In this document: one piece after another, positions 33,494 through 41,791 of the stretch
How the letters are laid out: each line of letters begins with the position of its first letter
Numbering within the stretch: position 1 is the stretch's first letter
NCBI GenBank assembly: GCA_902749685.1
Contig: CACVKW010000064.1
Coordinates: forward strand, 1-64,000
Direction of reading: 5' to 3'
Source: Olavius sp. associated proteobacterium Delta 1
GTDB taxonomy: Bacteria; Desulfobacterota; Desulfobacteria; Desulfobacterales; JAFDCJ01
Length of the DNA: 64,000 nucleotides
Position numbers and translations under genes: made by a program
Notes under the pieces: model-generated
Told to the model about the DNA's origin: nothing
The model's input: only the letters and a program-made list of their open reading frames with translations
The model's database searches: none

Positions 33494-35257
33494 TTAGATT
33501 TTCAAAAACAAAAAAATTGAAAAGAGCACGAGTGACATCAAGACCCCAAATCCAATGGCCTTGGGAGTCAGGCGCACTTCAATGTTCGGGTTACGTATGA
33601 TTACAATAAAGGTGCCGGTGATTTTCATGATTTGTTTGTCCAGGAATTCCCCTAAACTAACCAAGGGTCCCTGGCAAAAATGTATGAATAATTTCCCGGG
33701 AATCCTGGCAAACCAGTCCGTATCGAGGGTATAGGTTGGATAGCCCTTCACCAGTTTTCTCAAAAACCAAAATCCTAAAAATGAGAAAATAAACATTTGC
33801 GTGATTGAAAACACGCGGGTTGCAGTAAATGGTACGAATTCGACCGGATATGGCAGCATATCGTACAGGATCTTCGGATAAACACCCAGAAAGACACACA
33901 AAAAGGCTAAAATACCCATACCGATCAACATATGCACAGGCGTATTAATTGCTGAATCTTTTAATTTTGTTCGGATTTCGGGCGGAGGTTCCTCGCGACC
34001 CTGGAGCCAGATGTTCCAGGGGAGTTTAAGCCCGGTATGAAGAAAGGTCCCCACGGTAGCTCCCTCCAGCAAAAGGTAAATGATGGGTCTTTGAATGAAT
34101 TCTGCTGCTTCGATTGTCATAGTCTTGCTGACAAAGCCATTGAATAACGGAAAGCCGGAGATGGAAAAGCCGCCGATCATATAAAGCCAGAATGCAATGG
34201 GCATATATTTGTATAGTCCGCCAAGTTCATTAAATTTCGCCGTGCCGACCACTACCAGGGCACACCCTGCGCCCATATACAGCAAGGCGTTATAAATAAT
34301 ATGACACAATGCATGCGAGGCGGCGCCATTTAAGCCCATTTCAGTTCCCATCCCGACACCGGCAACCATATACCCGATCTGGGAGATTATATGATAAGAG
34401 CAAAGCCTTCTGCCGTCGTTTTCAAGCACCGCCAAAAATAAAGCAAACACCGCCTGGATGGCTCCCATCCACATCAGCAGCGGGACGCCGGAGAAAGTGG
34501 TAATTAAGCAAAAAATAGCCGTCTTGGTTGTAAAAGCGGTCATATAAATAGAACCGCTGGGTGTCGCCTCAGAGTATGAATCGGACAACCAGGAGTGAAA
34601 CGGCGTGGTGGCTGAATTGATAATGAATCCCAAGAGCATGAGATTGGATCCCAGGTATTTCCCCCCCCAACCCCAGGGCATATGGGCAAATTCAATGGAT
34701 CCGCTTTGATGTACGTGAATCAAAATGCCGGCTAAGATGCAAAGGCCGCTAAAATGATGCCACAAAATGTAACGAATGGCGGCGCGCATGGCTTTTCTTG
34801 TCCCGCGGAATAAAATCAGGAAAAATGGGGCCCAGGACATGATTTCGAGACAAAAGAAAAGGGTAAACAGGTCACCGGCAAATACGGCACCGAGGGCGCT
34901 GCCCGCGTAGATCATGGCTGCTACATGTTCCCAATCATTTTTTACCCCCAGCGCATAGATATTCATACAAAATGCGGCGATAACGTAAACGTATCCAAAC
35001 AGCATACTCAGTTTGTTGATTCTGACAATGTCCAGTGTGTATTGCAGAAACGGGACATTCCCCTTATGGAGCGCAGCGGGCCAGGGGGGAACGGCGCCGA
35101 ATACACCCGTGGTGGTTGCCACCAGGATTGCCAATCCGGCCATGGGAAGTAAAAGAAAGTAGGCCTGTTTTGCCCGTCTCCATGGGATAAACGGTATGAG
35201 TAATCCGCCGAGACAGATAACCAGCCCGGGATGGACCCAGCTAATCAATTCGATCAC
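33494..35257 (-). CDS. MnhD/MrpD-type antiporter subunit (copy 3)
   Basis: 587 residues, about 14 helices plus a C-terminal extension. Proton-channel residues of the complex I/Mrp D family are readable: Glu in FFCLEIMSW (helix 5) and Lys in MTAFTTKTAIF (helix 7-8), with the half-helix segment TTPFHSWLSDSYSEATPS. The C-terminal part (from about 490) includes a further helix and an amphipathic stretch, longer than in ordinary MrpD. It is the last antiporter gene of the cluster and overlaps the preceding small gene by 4 bp. Confidence 0.87.
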   Translation of the reverse strand: MIELISWVHPGLVICLGGLLIPFIPWRRAKQAYFLLLPMAGLAILVATTTGVFGAVPPWPAALHKGNVPFLQYTLDIVRINKLSMLFGYVYVIAAFCMNIYALGVKNDWEHVAAMIYAGSALGAVFAGDLFTLFFCLEIMSWAPFFLILFRGTRKAMRAAIRYILWHHFSGLCILAGILIHVHQSGSIEFAHMPWGWGGKYLGSNLMLLGFIINSATTPFHSWLSDSYSEATPSGSIYMTAFTTKTAIFCLITTFSGVPLLMWMGAIQAVFALFLAVLENDGRRLCSYHIISQIGYMVAGVGMGTEMGLNGAASHALCHIIYNALLYMGAGCALVVVGTAKFNELGGLYKYMPIAFWLYMIGGFSISGFPLFNGFVSKTMTIEAAEFIQRPIIYLLLEGATVGTFLHTGLKLPWNIWLQGREEPPPEIRTKLKDSAINTPVHMLIGMGILAFLCVFLGVYPKILYDMLPYPVEFVPFTATRVFSITQMFIFSFLGFWFLRKLVKGYPTYTLDTDWFARIPGKLFIHFCQGPLVSLGEFLDKQIMKITGTFIVIIRNPNIEVRLTPKAIGFGVLMSLVLFSIFLFLKI

Positions 35258-35505
35258 CTCGATTTTTCCTGATAATAATCCTCGTCAACGACAATAAGAA
35301 TACCCATTGCTTTCGCTATTAGAATGAGCAGCATACAGCCGAACAGTCCGAATATGGCGAAAAATTGCGGCAGGTACTGAAATGAAAAATGATAATGAAA
35401 GACATGTAGATAAAGCCAGAAAAAATCCAAAATTAAGCTCACCACCATACAGACAAAGTAGAGCCGCCAGAACAGCTTTTTGGGATATGTTCTTAGTTTG
35501 TTCAT
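35254..35505 (-). CDS. Small two-helix membrane protein in the antiporter cluster
   Basis: 83 residues with two helices (LYFVCMVVSLILDFFWLYL and QFFAIFGLFGCMLLILIAKA) and a charged C-terminal tail (VVDEDYYQEKSR). No family recognised. It overlaps the next gene (ATGA) and lies 2 bp after the previous one, so it is certainly part of the operon, most likely an accessory subunit of the antiporter complex. Confidence 0.78.
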   Translation of the reverse strand: MNKLRTYPKKLFWRLYFVCMVVSLILDFFWLYLHVFHYHFSFQYLPQFFAIFGLFGCMLLILIAKAMGILIVVDEDYYQEKSR

Positions 35506-35507
35506 GC

Positions 35508-37082
35508 TCAGATGCCTCCGAAAATATTTTTCACGGCCGTTTTAGCCAAATCGTAGATGCTCAAGGTGTTAGGGAATAAACAAAGAAAAATGGAAAAAAT
35601 GGCGGTAAATGCCAGGGGAACGATCATGAACAGGTATAAAGGGTGCTGGATCTCGATGATGTGTTTTTTTTCAGCATAGACCTCAACTTTCTCTTCTCGA
35701 TCATTTCCAAGCGTTTCGGCTACCGGCATCTTACCGAAAAAGGCGGTTCGAATTACAGGAAAGAAATAAAGGACGTCTAAAATAGATCCGACAAAAATAA
35801 TCAATAAAAAAAAGAGATGGCCCGATTCAACAGCGCCTAACGCAACATGCCATTTGCTGATAAATCCGGCTAATGGGGGAGCTCCAGCCATGCCGAAGGC
35901 GCCGATCAAAAAGGCGCCCAGGGTAATTGGCAATACTCTGCCCAGCCCTGCCAGTTCGTTGATCGTCTTTTTGCCGGTGATTGCTGCTATCGCGCCGGCA
36001 CATAAAAATAGCGTGATCTTCATAAAACCATGAAAGGGAATGTGAAGCATGGCACCTGTGATTGACATGGGACTTAGGAGGGCGACTCCCAAAATGATAA
36101 AGGAAAGCTGGTTGATGGTAGAATAGGCCAGCATTCTTTTGAGGTTGTTTTGGCCGATGGCAAAAAAATTGGCAACGATGATGGTGAAGGCCGCGATAGC
36201 GGCGAGCACCAACCCCAGACCAAGGGTGTGCATCAGCTCTATGCCGTATATATGACAGACAATCCTAATGATGCCGAAAACACCCGCTTTGACTACAGCA
36301 ACAGCATGCAAGAGCGCGCTGACCGGTGTGGGCGCAACCATTGCAGTCGGTAGCCAGGAATGGACAGGCATCCAGGCGGCCTTGGCGAATCCGAGCAAAA
36401 AACAGAAAAATACGATTTGCAAGGTGACTTTCGAGGTATGGCTCAGGGCCGGTTTTAAAATTCCTTGATAGCTGAAGTCTGTGGTTCCGACCAAAAAATA
36501 CGTCATTAATATTCCGATGAGGAAAAAAACCCCGCCGGTAAGCAAATAGGCCAGATATTTATGACCGGCGGCTATGGCTTCCGGTGATTCCTCATGGGCG
36601 ACCAAAGGATAGGTGGAAATGGTCAATATTTCATAGAAGATGAACATGGTGACCAAATTGGCTGAAAGCGCTATTCCTATGGCGCCTAGCAAAGCCAGAG
36701 CAAATGAGAAGTAATATCGCGTCTGTGCATGCTCATTTAAAGACCGCATGTAACCTATGGAATAAATAGACACTAAAATCCATAGAACTGATGAAGTCGT
36801 GGCGAAAATGAGGCCCAAGGCATCTGCCCTAAGCGCAAACTCAATGTTGGGGAAAAGATCAAACCAGGTGGATTGGATCGGGCCGTGCTCCAATACGACG
36901 GAAGTCATAGAAAGCACTGAATAAAAAAGGCCGGCGCTGCCCAGCAGCGTCCAGGTTTCCCTTATATTGGGCCGCTTCCCGGAAAGTAAAATGAGCAGGG
37001 CAACGATAGCGGGACATATAATCGCCCAAATCGGTCTAGCCGCTATGGAAAACAAGTCCGTCATCAACTCACTCGTAGGCAT
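35508..37082 (-). CDS. MnhD/NuoM-like antiporter subunit (copy 2)
   Basis: 524 residues, about 14 helices. Conserved channel residues: FIFYEILTISTYPLVA (helix 5 Glu), FAKAAWMPVHSWLPTAMVAPTPVSALLHAVAVVKAG (helix 7-8 Lys and the broken-helix Pro), and a later FFAIGQNNLKRMLAYSTI segment with Lys. It resembles the NuoM/NuoL-like D subunits seen in Mbh/Mbx-type complexes more than copy 3 does. It probably translocates one cation or proton per cycle. Lies 8 bp after copy 1. Confidence 0.88.
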   Translation of the reverse strand: MPTSELMTDLFSIAARPIWAIICPAIVALLILLSGKRPNIRETWTLLGSAGLFYSVLSMTSVVLEHGPIQSTWFDLFPNIEFALRADALGLIFATTSSVLWILVSIYSIGYMRSLNEHAQTRYYFSFALALLGAIGIALSANLVTMFIFYEILTISTYPLVAHEESPEAIAAGHKYLAYLLTGGVFFLIGILMTYFLVGTTDFSYQGILKPALSHTSKVTLQIVFFCFLLGFAKAAWMPVHSWLPTAMVAPTPVSALLHAVAVVKAGVFGIIRIVCHIYGIELMHTLGLGLVLAAIAAFTIIVANFFAIGQNNLKRMLAYSTINQLSFIILGVALLSPMSITGAMLHIPFHGFMKITLFLCAGAIAAITGKKTINELAGLGRVLPITLGAFLIGAFGMAGAPPLAGFISKWHVALGAVESGHLFFLLIIFVGSILDVLYFFPVIRTAFFGKMPVAETLGNDREEKVEVYAEKKHIIEIQHPLYLFMIVPLAFTAIFSIFLCLFPNTLSIYDLAKTAVKNIFGGI

Positions 37083-37090
37083 TTGGAGGT

Positions 37091-38587
37091 TCAGAGTCCC
37101 ATGGGAACAGTAAAGGCAATTACCTTATTCACGATGACCTGGTTAAAAATACCAACCAACACGATGACAATGGCCAGAACAAACGCAGGCAACAACATGC
37201 TGAGCGGGGCTTCACCGGTACGAGGGTCATCCGCAGACCCTTTGTCATCCGCTACCTTTTTTTGGGCATGAACAAAAAGGCCTTTGTCAAAAATCCTGAA
37301 AAATAAGGCCACATTAATCAAGGTGCTCACCAGCAAGGCAGCTACAAAACCCCACTGGTGGGCTTTTATTCCTCCTAAAAGCAAATACCATTTGCTGAAA
37401 AACCCGCATGTCGGCGGTACACCGATCACCGCTAAAGCTCCAACGGTAAATATGAAGGCCGTGATTGGCATGGTCCTGAAGATGCCCTTAAAATCAGCAA
37501 TACGATGCCCATTGGTTTTGTACATAAGCAGGCTCGCCACCATAAAAAGGCAGGCCACCATCATGGCATCATTTACAATATGAAAAATTGCACCTTTTAG
37601 GGCGATGGTGTTCGCCACTCCGATTCCCCCGAAAATATATCCGATTTCAGCGATGATGACATAAGACAGCATGCGTTTAAAATCGCTTTGGGACAGGGCC
37701 ATGACGGCACCAAATAAAATGGCCAACGTACCGAACCATACCATGACATCATTCACCCGCAGCATTGAGATCGGAAATTCCGCTCTATAAACGGTGAACA
37801 TTATACGAATGATGACATACGCCATCACCTTGGTCATTAAAGGTGCAACAGCGGCGCTGACAGCAGACGGTGCATAGGTATAGGCATCCGGTAGCCATCC
37901 GTGTAAAGGAAAAAGCGCCATCTTTATGCTCAAGCCGATTAAAATGAATGCAAATCCGACCAAAACTGTTTTGAAATGATAGAGCTTGGGGAGTAATTGT
38001 GAAAGGTCCGCCATGTTTAACGAGCCGCTCGCGATATACAAATAGCCCACCCCCAGAAGGTAAAAACTGGCGCCAACGGTGCCGATGACGATGTAACGAA
38101 AGCTGGCGTAGGTTGCTTTCTTTTCCCCCATGGCGATGAGCGCATATCCCGACAGGGAGGCTACTTCCAGCAGTACAAAAAGATTAAACAAATCGGCGGT
38201 TATGCATATGCCCAATAGACCGGTGATCAGCAAAACAAAAAGACTCCAAAATAAAGCGGTTTTTTCCGGTAGTTCCCGCTCCACACTTTTTTTGGCATGA
38301 ACGGTCGCCAGCAGACTTAGCACTGAGACTAAAACCAGCATGACTGCGTTGAGATGGTCGATCCGATATTCGATACCCCAGGGAGGTTTCCACCCTCCCA
38401 GCCAGTAGGAAATGGTTCCATTGACGATGACCGAATTCAGAATACCAACCGAGGATAATAGGCAGATGGACATCGCCGCCAGCGCCAGGGGATAGGATAT
38501 TCTTTTGTTCCACCAGCCGGTAAAAAAGATTACAAATGATGTTAACAGAGGCGCAATAACAATGATTACCGGTAAATGCTGTACCAT
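37091..38587 (-). CDS. mnhD: MnhD/MrpD antiporter subunit (copy 1)
   Basis: 498 residues, about 14 helices and closest in layout to standard MrpD: FVLLEVASLSGYALIA (helix 5 Glu), LSIKMALFPLHGWLPDAYTYAPSAVSAAVAPLMTKV (Lys pair and broken helix), and SQSDFKRMLSYVIIAEIG. It is followed 8 bp later by a second D-type gene, so the cluster has three. Upstream is a cyclic-nucleotide-binding-domain gene, which splits the cluster from mnhC. Confidence 0.9.
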   Translation of the reverse strand: MVQHLPVIIVIAPLLTSFVIFFTGWWNKRISYPLALAAMSICLLSSVGILNSVIVNGTISYWLGGWKPPWGIEYRIDHLNAVMLVLVSVLSLLATVHAKKSVERELPEKTALFWSLFVLLITGLLGICITADLFNLFVLLEVASLSGYALIAMGEKKATYASFRYIVIGTVGASFYLLGVGYLYIASGSLNMADLSQLLPKLYHFKTVLVGFAFILIGLSIKMALFPLHGWLPDAYTYAPSAVSAAVAPLMTKVMAYVIIRIMFTVYRAEFPISMLRVNDVMVWFGTLAILFGAVMALSQSDFKRMLSYVIIAEIGYIFGGIGVANTIALKGAIFHIVNDAMMVACLFMVASLLMYKTNGHRIADFKGIFRTMPITAFIFTVGALAVIGVPPTCGFFSKWYLLLGGIKAHQWGFVAALLVSTLINVALFFRIFDKGLFVHAQKKVADDKGSADDPRTGEAPLSMLLPAFVLAIVIVLVGIFNQVIVNKVIAFTVPMGL

Positions 38588-38650
38588 TTTTTATAGTCAC
38601 TCAAATTTCAATCGTCAGCAATCAGTTGTCAGAAAAAATGCCCTAAGGGC

Positions 38651-39127
38651 CTAAAACAATCTGCTTATTTCCGGGTGATGCCTGATCGTTTTAATGAACT
38701 GCTCCGTTCGGATGTTATACCGCTTTTTCATAATGCGTAAAAGCCGCTGGCTCATAATGAATCCCAGTGAGTGATCTTTTTCGAAAAGCGTCTTTATTTT
38801 TTTATCTCGAAATGAGAATACTTCGCACGCCTCGGCGCAGATGGCGTCTGTGGTAAAAAACTCTTCATCCAGCATTGCCGACCATCCAAACGAATAGCCC
38901 GGCTTGATGGCACTCACGGATACGGTGATCTTATCAGTAATTCTCTGTTCAAGAAGCACTTTACCCTGTTGTAACATGAAAAAGCGCTCGGCTTTATCTC
39001 CCTGTCGGAAAATGTATTCATTTTTATCGAAATGCAGTAATTCAGTGATGGGGAGCAATTGGTCGAGCATTTCATCGGTCAGGTACCCCAGCATGACAAT
39101 TTGCTTTAAATCTTCTCTGGATATCAT
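38651..39127 (-). CDS. Cyclic-nucleotide-binding domain protein
   Basis: 158 residues. One cNMP-binding fold (about 15-135) with a beta-barrel pattern: LLHFDKNEYIFRQGDKAERF, then FFMLQQGKVLLEQRI and a phosphate-binding-cassette-like region SFGWSAMLDEEFFTTDA, in which the usual Arg is not evident. There is no DNA-binding domain. It is inserted inside the antiporter cluster between mnhC and the first mnhD, on the same strand, so it could regulate the complex by binding a nucleotide or be an unrelated insertion. Whether it binds a ligand is uncertain. Confidence 0.8.
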   Translation of the reverse strand: MISREDLKQIVMLGYLTDEMLDQLLPITELLHFDKNEYIFRQGDKAERFFMLQQGKVLLEQRITDKITVSVSAIKPGYSFGWSAMLDEEFFTTDAICAEACEVFSFRDKKIKTLFEKDHSLGFIMSQRLLRIMKKRYNIRTEQFIKTIRHHPEISRLF

Positions 39128-39175
39128 ATCAGATCCTTATCAGGTTTTTCTGACAACATGTTGTATGATACTGAA

Positions 39176-39369
39176 GGTTTCAGGTGTCAGCGCTGCCGCA
39201 GGCTGCCGAACCGGCCAGTTTGATCGAAAAAGAGGCTCCTCGTGGCCTAACAGCGAACCGCAGAACCGCAGAATATCGAATGTCGAATGTCGAAGGGTGG
39301 AATCGCTGCGCTTTGTCTTTTTTATAAAATAGATAGAATACATTACTTCGACATTCGATATTCGCTTTT
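39176..39369 (+). repeat. Composite dispersed repeat (R1 plus R2), copy A
   Basis: R1 part at 39176-39235 (TTTCAGGTGTCAGC, CCGGCCAGTTTGATCGAAAA) followed by R2 part at 39269-39369 (GAATATCGAATGTCGAATG and, inverted, CGACATTCGATATTCGC). The same composite occurs at 41241-41475 and inverted at 59140-59313. It separates the cNMP-binding gene from mnhC. Confidence 0.65.
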
Positions 39370-39777
39370 TTATTTCTCTAATTTGTCGTCTCTAAGCCGG
39401 GGAAGGATTTCATCCTCTTCCAGAGTGTCATATTCCTTGTAGATTTTAATGGCCAAAGACAGCGCCACGCCGAGTGTCGCAACAGCCACAACAATGGCTG
39501 TCAGCATTAGAACGTGGGGCAGCGGATTGATGTATCGTACGGCCTGAATCGCAGTCTGGCCGGAATCATGTGCGTGCTCAATAATAGGAATGGTGGCGTT
39601 TTTTTTGGCTCCGATTGAAATAAAGAACAGGATAATCGACGTCTGCAGGATGCTCATGCCGATGATTTTTTTCATAAAGTTTTTCTTGATAATGATTCCG
39701 TACAGGCCGATCATCATCAGCAGGATATAAACCCAGTAGTTGACTCTGGAGATAAAGATAGCCAGTACCTCATCCAT
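39370..39777 (-). CDS. mnhC: MnhC/MrpC antiporter subunit
   Basis: 135 residues, three helices (VYILLMMIGLYGIIIK; IGMSILQTSIILFFISI; PHVLMLTAIVVAVATLGVAL). This is the NuoK/MrpC fold; the YINPLPHVLMLTAIVVAVA segment is the family signature. It is positioned 2 bp after the mnhB-type gene. The C-terminus is charged (EYDTLEEDEILPRLRDDKLEK). Role: small membrane subunit needed for assembly and ion translocation in Mrp/Mbh complexes. Confidence 0.9.
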   Translation of the reverse strand: MDEVLAIFISRVNYWVYILLMMIGLYGIIIKKNFMKKIIGMSILQTSIILFFISIGAKKNATIPIIEHAHDSGQTAIQAVRYINPLPHVLMLTAIVVAVATLGVALSLAIKIYKEYDTLEEDEILPRLRDDKLEK

Positions 39778-39779
39778 TC

Positions 39780-40610
39780 CTATAAACCTTCGTCCTGTCG
39801 GCCGGCCGATGCCAGATTGTAGTAAAGAACCACCATGACGGCCATCACGGCGATGCCCACTCCGATTTCGACGATCAGAATACCGTGGGAACGCGCACTT
39901 ACCGGATCAACACCAAGGATATTCGATAACGCGCCGTAATCCAGGTAGTTCTTTTCATAGAGCATGCAAAGGGCTCCGGTTAGAGCATAGATAACAACCC
40001 CCAGGACGCATAAAAATGCGGTTAATCGCTCACCCATGCGCCTGATGGCCGATCTCAGATCATATGCGATGGCAAAAAGAATCATCGACGCTCCCAGAAT
40101 AACGCCTCCCTGGAATCCTCCTCCGGGGCTGTGATGCCCGTGGGCAATGACATAGAGAGCGAATATCTGAATAAAGGGTATGATCAGCCGGCATGTGGTC
40201 TTAACGATTAAATCATAGGGGATCCAGGCGGTATCGATGCGTTCAAAATCGCTCATTTTTTCGGGGAACTTGCCTCCTTTTTTGATGCGCAGGGTTATGC
40301 CGGTTGGAATGTGGCGGTAGAGCCGGGTTTCCGGTTCGATGAGCTTAGAGGTTCTCAGTAGAAAGATACAGGCGATTCCCGCCGTAAAAATGACGATGGT
40401 TTCAAACATGGTGTCATAGCCGCGATAGTCGGCCAGCACGGAGGTAACGATATTCGGAACTGAGGTGTCTGCTATGGTGTTTTCAATGTAATAGGGCGAT
40501 ACATGGCTGCTGGCCGGCGAGTGCGGGTCACCCCAGAGCGGGAAATCAAGGGAACAATATATTAAAAGGCCTCCCAAAAAAACGACCAGAATTAATCCGA
40601 TGGCTTTCAA
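39780..40610 (-). CDS. mnhB: MbhE-like domain fused to MnhB/MrpB
   Basis: 276 residues from TTG 40610. AAGGAGGTCC lies upstream and the TTG overlaps the preceding stop (TTGA). Residues about 1-90 look like the MbhE-type end of MrpA: two helices with the segment TSVPNIVTSVLADYRGYDTM. From about 125 comes MnhB, marked by HGHHSPGGGFQGGVILGAS and three more helices. In most Mrp systems the MbhE part belongs to MrpA; here it is joined to MrpB and MrpA itself is absent. An in-frame extension upstream of the TTG lies inside the previous gene and is not coding. Confidence 0.87.
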   Translation of the reverse strand: MKAIGLILVVFLGGLLIYCSLDFPLWGDPHSPASSHVSPYYIENTIADTSVPNIVTSVLADYRGYDTMFETIVIFTAGIACIFLLRTSKLIEPETRLYRHIPTGITLRIKKGGKFPEKMSDFERIDTAWIPYDLIVKTTCRLIIPFIQIFALYVIAHGHHSPGGGFQGGVILGASMILFAIAYDLRSAIRRMGERLTAFLCVLGVVIYALTGALCMLYEKNYLDYGALSNILGVDPVSARSHGILIVEIGVGIAVMAVMVVLYYNLASAGRQDEGL

Positions 40611-40852
40611 TCTTTGGACCTCCTTGAGGTTTGAAAAACGGCTGCTACAAACAGGACGGTGCTGATGCCGGCCCCCACCGAGGCTTCGGTAAAGGCCACA
40701 TCGACCGCGCCCATGATGGCCCATAATAGACACATCATGAAACTATAGGCGCCAAACAGGATAGCGGCACTTAAAAGGTCTTTTATGGTCAATGCGGCGA
40801 TGCCGCAGATGACTACAATCAACAATATGATAAATTCAATCTGCCAAATCAT
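40607..40852 (-). CDS. DUF4040 / MbhD-like antiporter subunit
   Basis: 81 residues from ATG 40852 (overlapping the mnhG stop as ATGA). Three short helices: IIWQ-type start then FIILLIVVICGIAALTIKDL, LSAAILFGAYSFMMCLLWAI, TEASVGAGISTVLFVAAVF. It corresponds to the DUF4040 section near the C-terminus of MrpA and to MbhD of archaeal membrane-bound hydrogenase. Stand-alone copies mark Mbh-type clusters in place of classical seven-gene Mrp operons. Confidence 0.85.
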   Translation of the reverse strand: MIWQIEFIILLIVVICGIAALTIKDLLSAAILFGAYSFMMCLLWAIMGAVDVAFTEASVGAGISTVLFVAAVFQTSRRSKD

Positions 40853-41175
40853 TCGTCTACATGTGGCTCCTTTTTCCATGGGGTCAATCCCGCCCTGATA
40901 CCGGCATCGATAATGGCATGGGTGGCGGTGGGACTGGTGATAAAGACAAAAACGACAATAAGAATGATCTTTATTGCAGTGAGCAAGCTCGCCGTGCCGA
41001 TCGAACTGGCGGTATACAATGCCAACGCTCCCATCGCGATGACCAGACCGGCCGTGTCAAGCTTGCCGGCCGGATGCAAACGGGAATAAAAATCAGGAAA
41101 ACGGATAATGCCCACGGCACCGCCGGCGAAAAAGACCAAACCGCAGATTAAAAGGGCTGTGACAATGATGTTCAT
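40849..41175 (-). CDS. mnhG: MnhG/MrpG antiporter subunit
   Basis: 108 residues, three helices. GGAVGIIRFPDFYSRLHPAGKLDTAG is the clear MnhG/PhaG signature, followed by a conserved FVFITSPTATHAIIDA. The C-terminal WKKEPHVDE is charged. The start overlaps no other gene: a 328-bp gap with a composite repeat separates it from mnhF. The next gene is coupled through an ATGA overlap. Confidence 0.93.
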   Translation of the reverse strand: MNIIVTALLICGLVFFAGGAVGIIRFPDFYSRLHPAGKLDTAGLVIAMGALALYTASSIGTASLLTAIKIILIVVFVFITSPTATHAIIDAGIRAGLTPWKKEPHVDE

Positions 41176-41240
41176 CGTTGTGAATACCCCACTAGGCCAT
41201 CAATGGTTTGGTTCTGACAGCTTGTTGTCAGAGACTTGAT

Positions 41241-41475
41241 GGTTTCAGGTTTCAGGTGTCAGCCCAGCCGCTGACCGCGGAAACGGCTAGTTTGATCGAA
41301 AATGAGACTTCAGCCTTACAGCGTCTCATAAGAGTATATAAAAAGCGAATATCGAATAATGAATATCGAATAATGAATGTCGAAGTAAGGAATTCTGTCG
41401 ATTTTAATGTATCCAAAAGACCGAGCGCAACGATTCCATCCTTCGATATTCTGCGGTTCGCTTTTTGACTCTATG
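41241..41475 (+). repeat. Composite dispersed repeat (R1 plus R2), copy B
   Basis: R1 at 41241-41309 (GGTTTCAGGTTTCAGGTGTC; GGCTAGTTTGATCGAAAATG), then R2 at 41340-41395 (GCGAATATCGAATAATGAA repeated) and its inverse near 41440-41465. GAGAC(T)TTCA at 41303 and TGAAGTCTCAT at 41474 form an inverted pair at the ends. It splits mnhF from mnhG. Confidence 0.65.
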
Positions 41476-41503
41476 AAGTCTCATACGAGGTGTCATTTGC
41501 CTT

Positions 41504-41791
41504 CTACTTTTTGGTCCCTTCATCATACAGGCCTTTTTGTTTTTGGAAATATCTGGAGGCCGCCAGTACGGCGATGAAATTTAACATGGCGTAGGCCAAA
41601 GCGATATCCACAAACATCTCAACCCGCTGATAGATCAGCCCGATCAGGATCAATAATGTGGTGGTTTTGCTGCCAATGGCGTTGACGCCGACCAGCCGAT
41701 CCAGAACCGTCGGCCCGAAAACCGCCCGGTATAAGGACAACAGCATTAGCAGACCCAGGAATATGCCTGAATATATAAATACCTGTTCCAT
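41504..41791 (-). CDS. mnhF: MnhF/MrpF antiporter subunit
   Basis: 95 residues, three helices. GPTVLDRLVGVNAIGSKT is the MnhF/PhaF signature; the rest is LILIGLIYQRVEMFVDIALAYAMLNFIAVLAAS. The start overlaps the last base of mnhE's stop (TAATG). Small membrane subunit required for Mrp complex assembly. Confidence 0.93.
   Translation of the reverse strand: MEQVFIYSGIFLGLLMLLSLYRAVFGPTVLDRLVGVNAIGSKTTTLLILIGLIYQRVEMFVDIALAYAMLNFIAVLAASRYFQKQKGLYDEGTKK

Noticed and set aside
40611..40733. Upstream extension of the mnhB-type frame
   Set aside because: The extra residues lie inside the DUF4040 gene in another frame; TTG 40610 has AGGAGG and a TTGA overlap.
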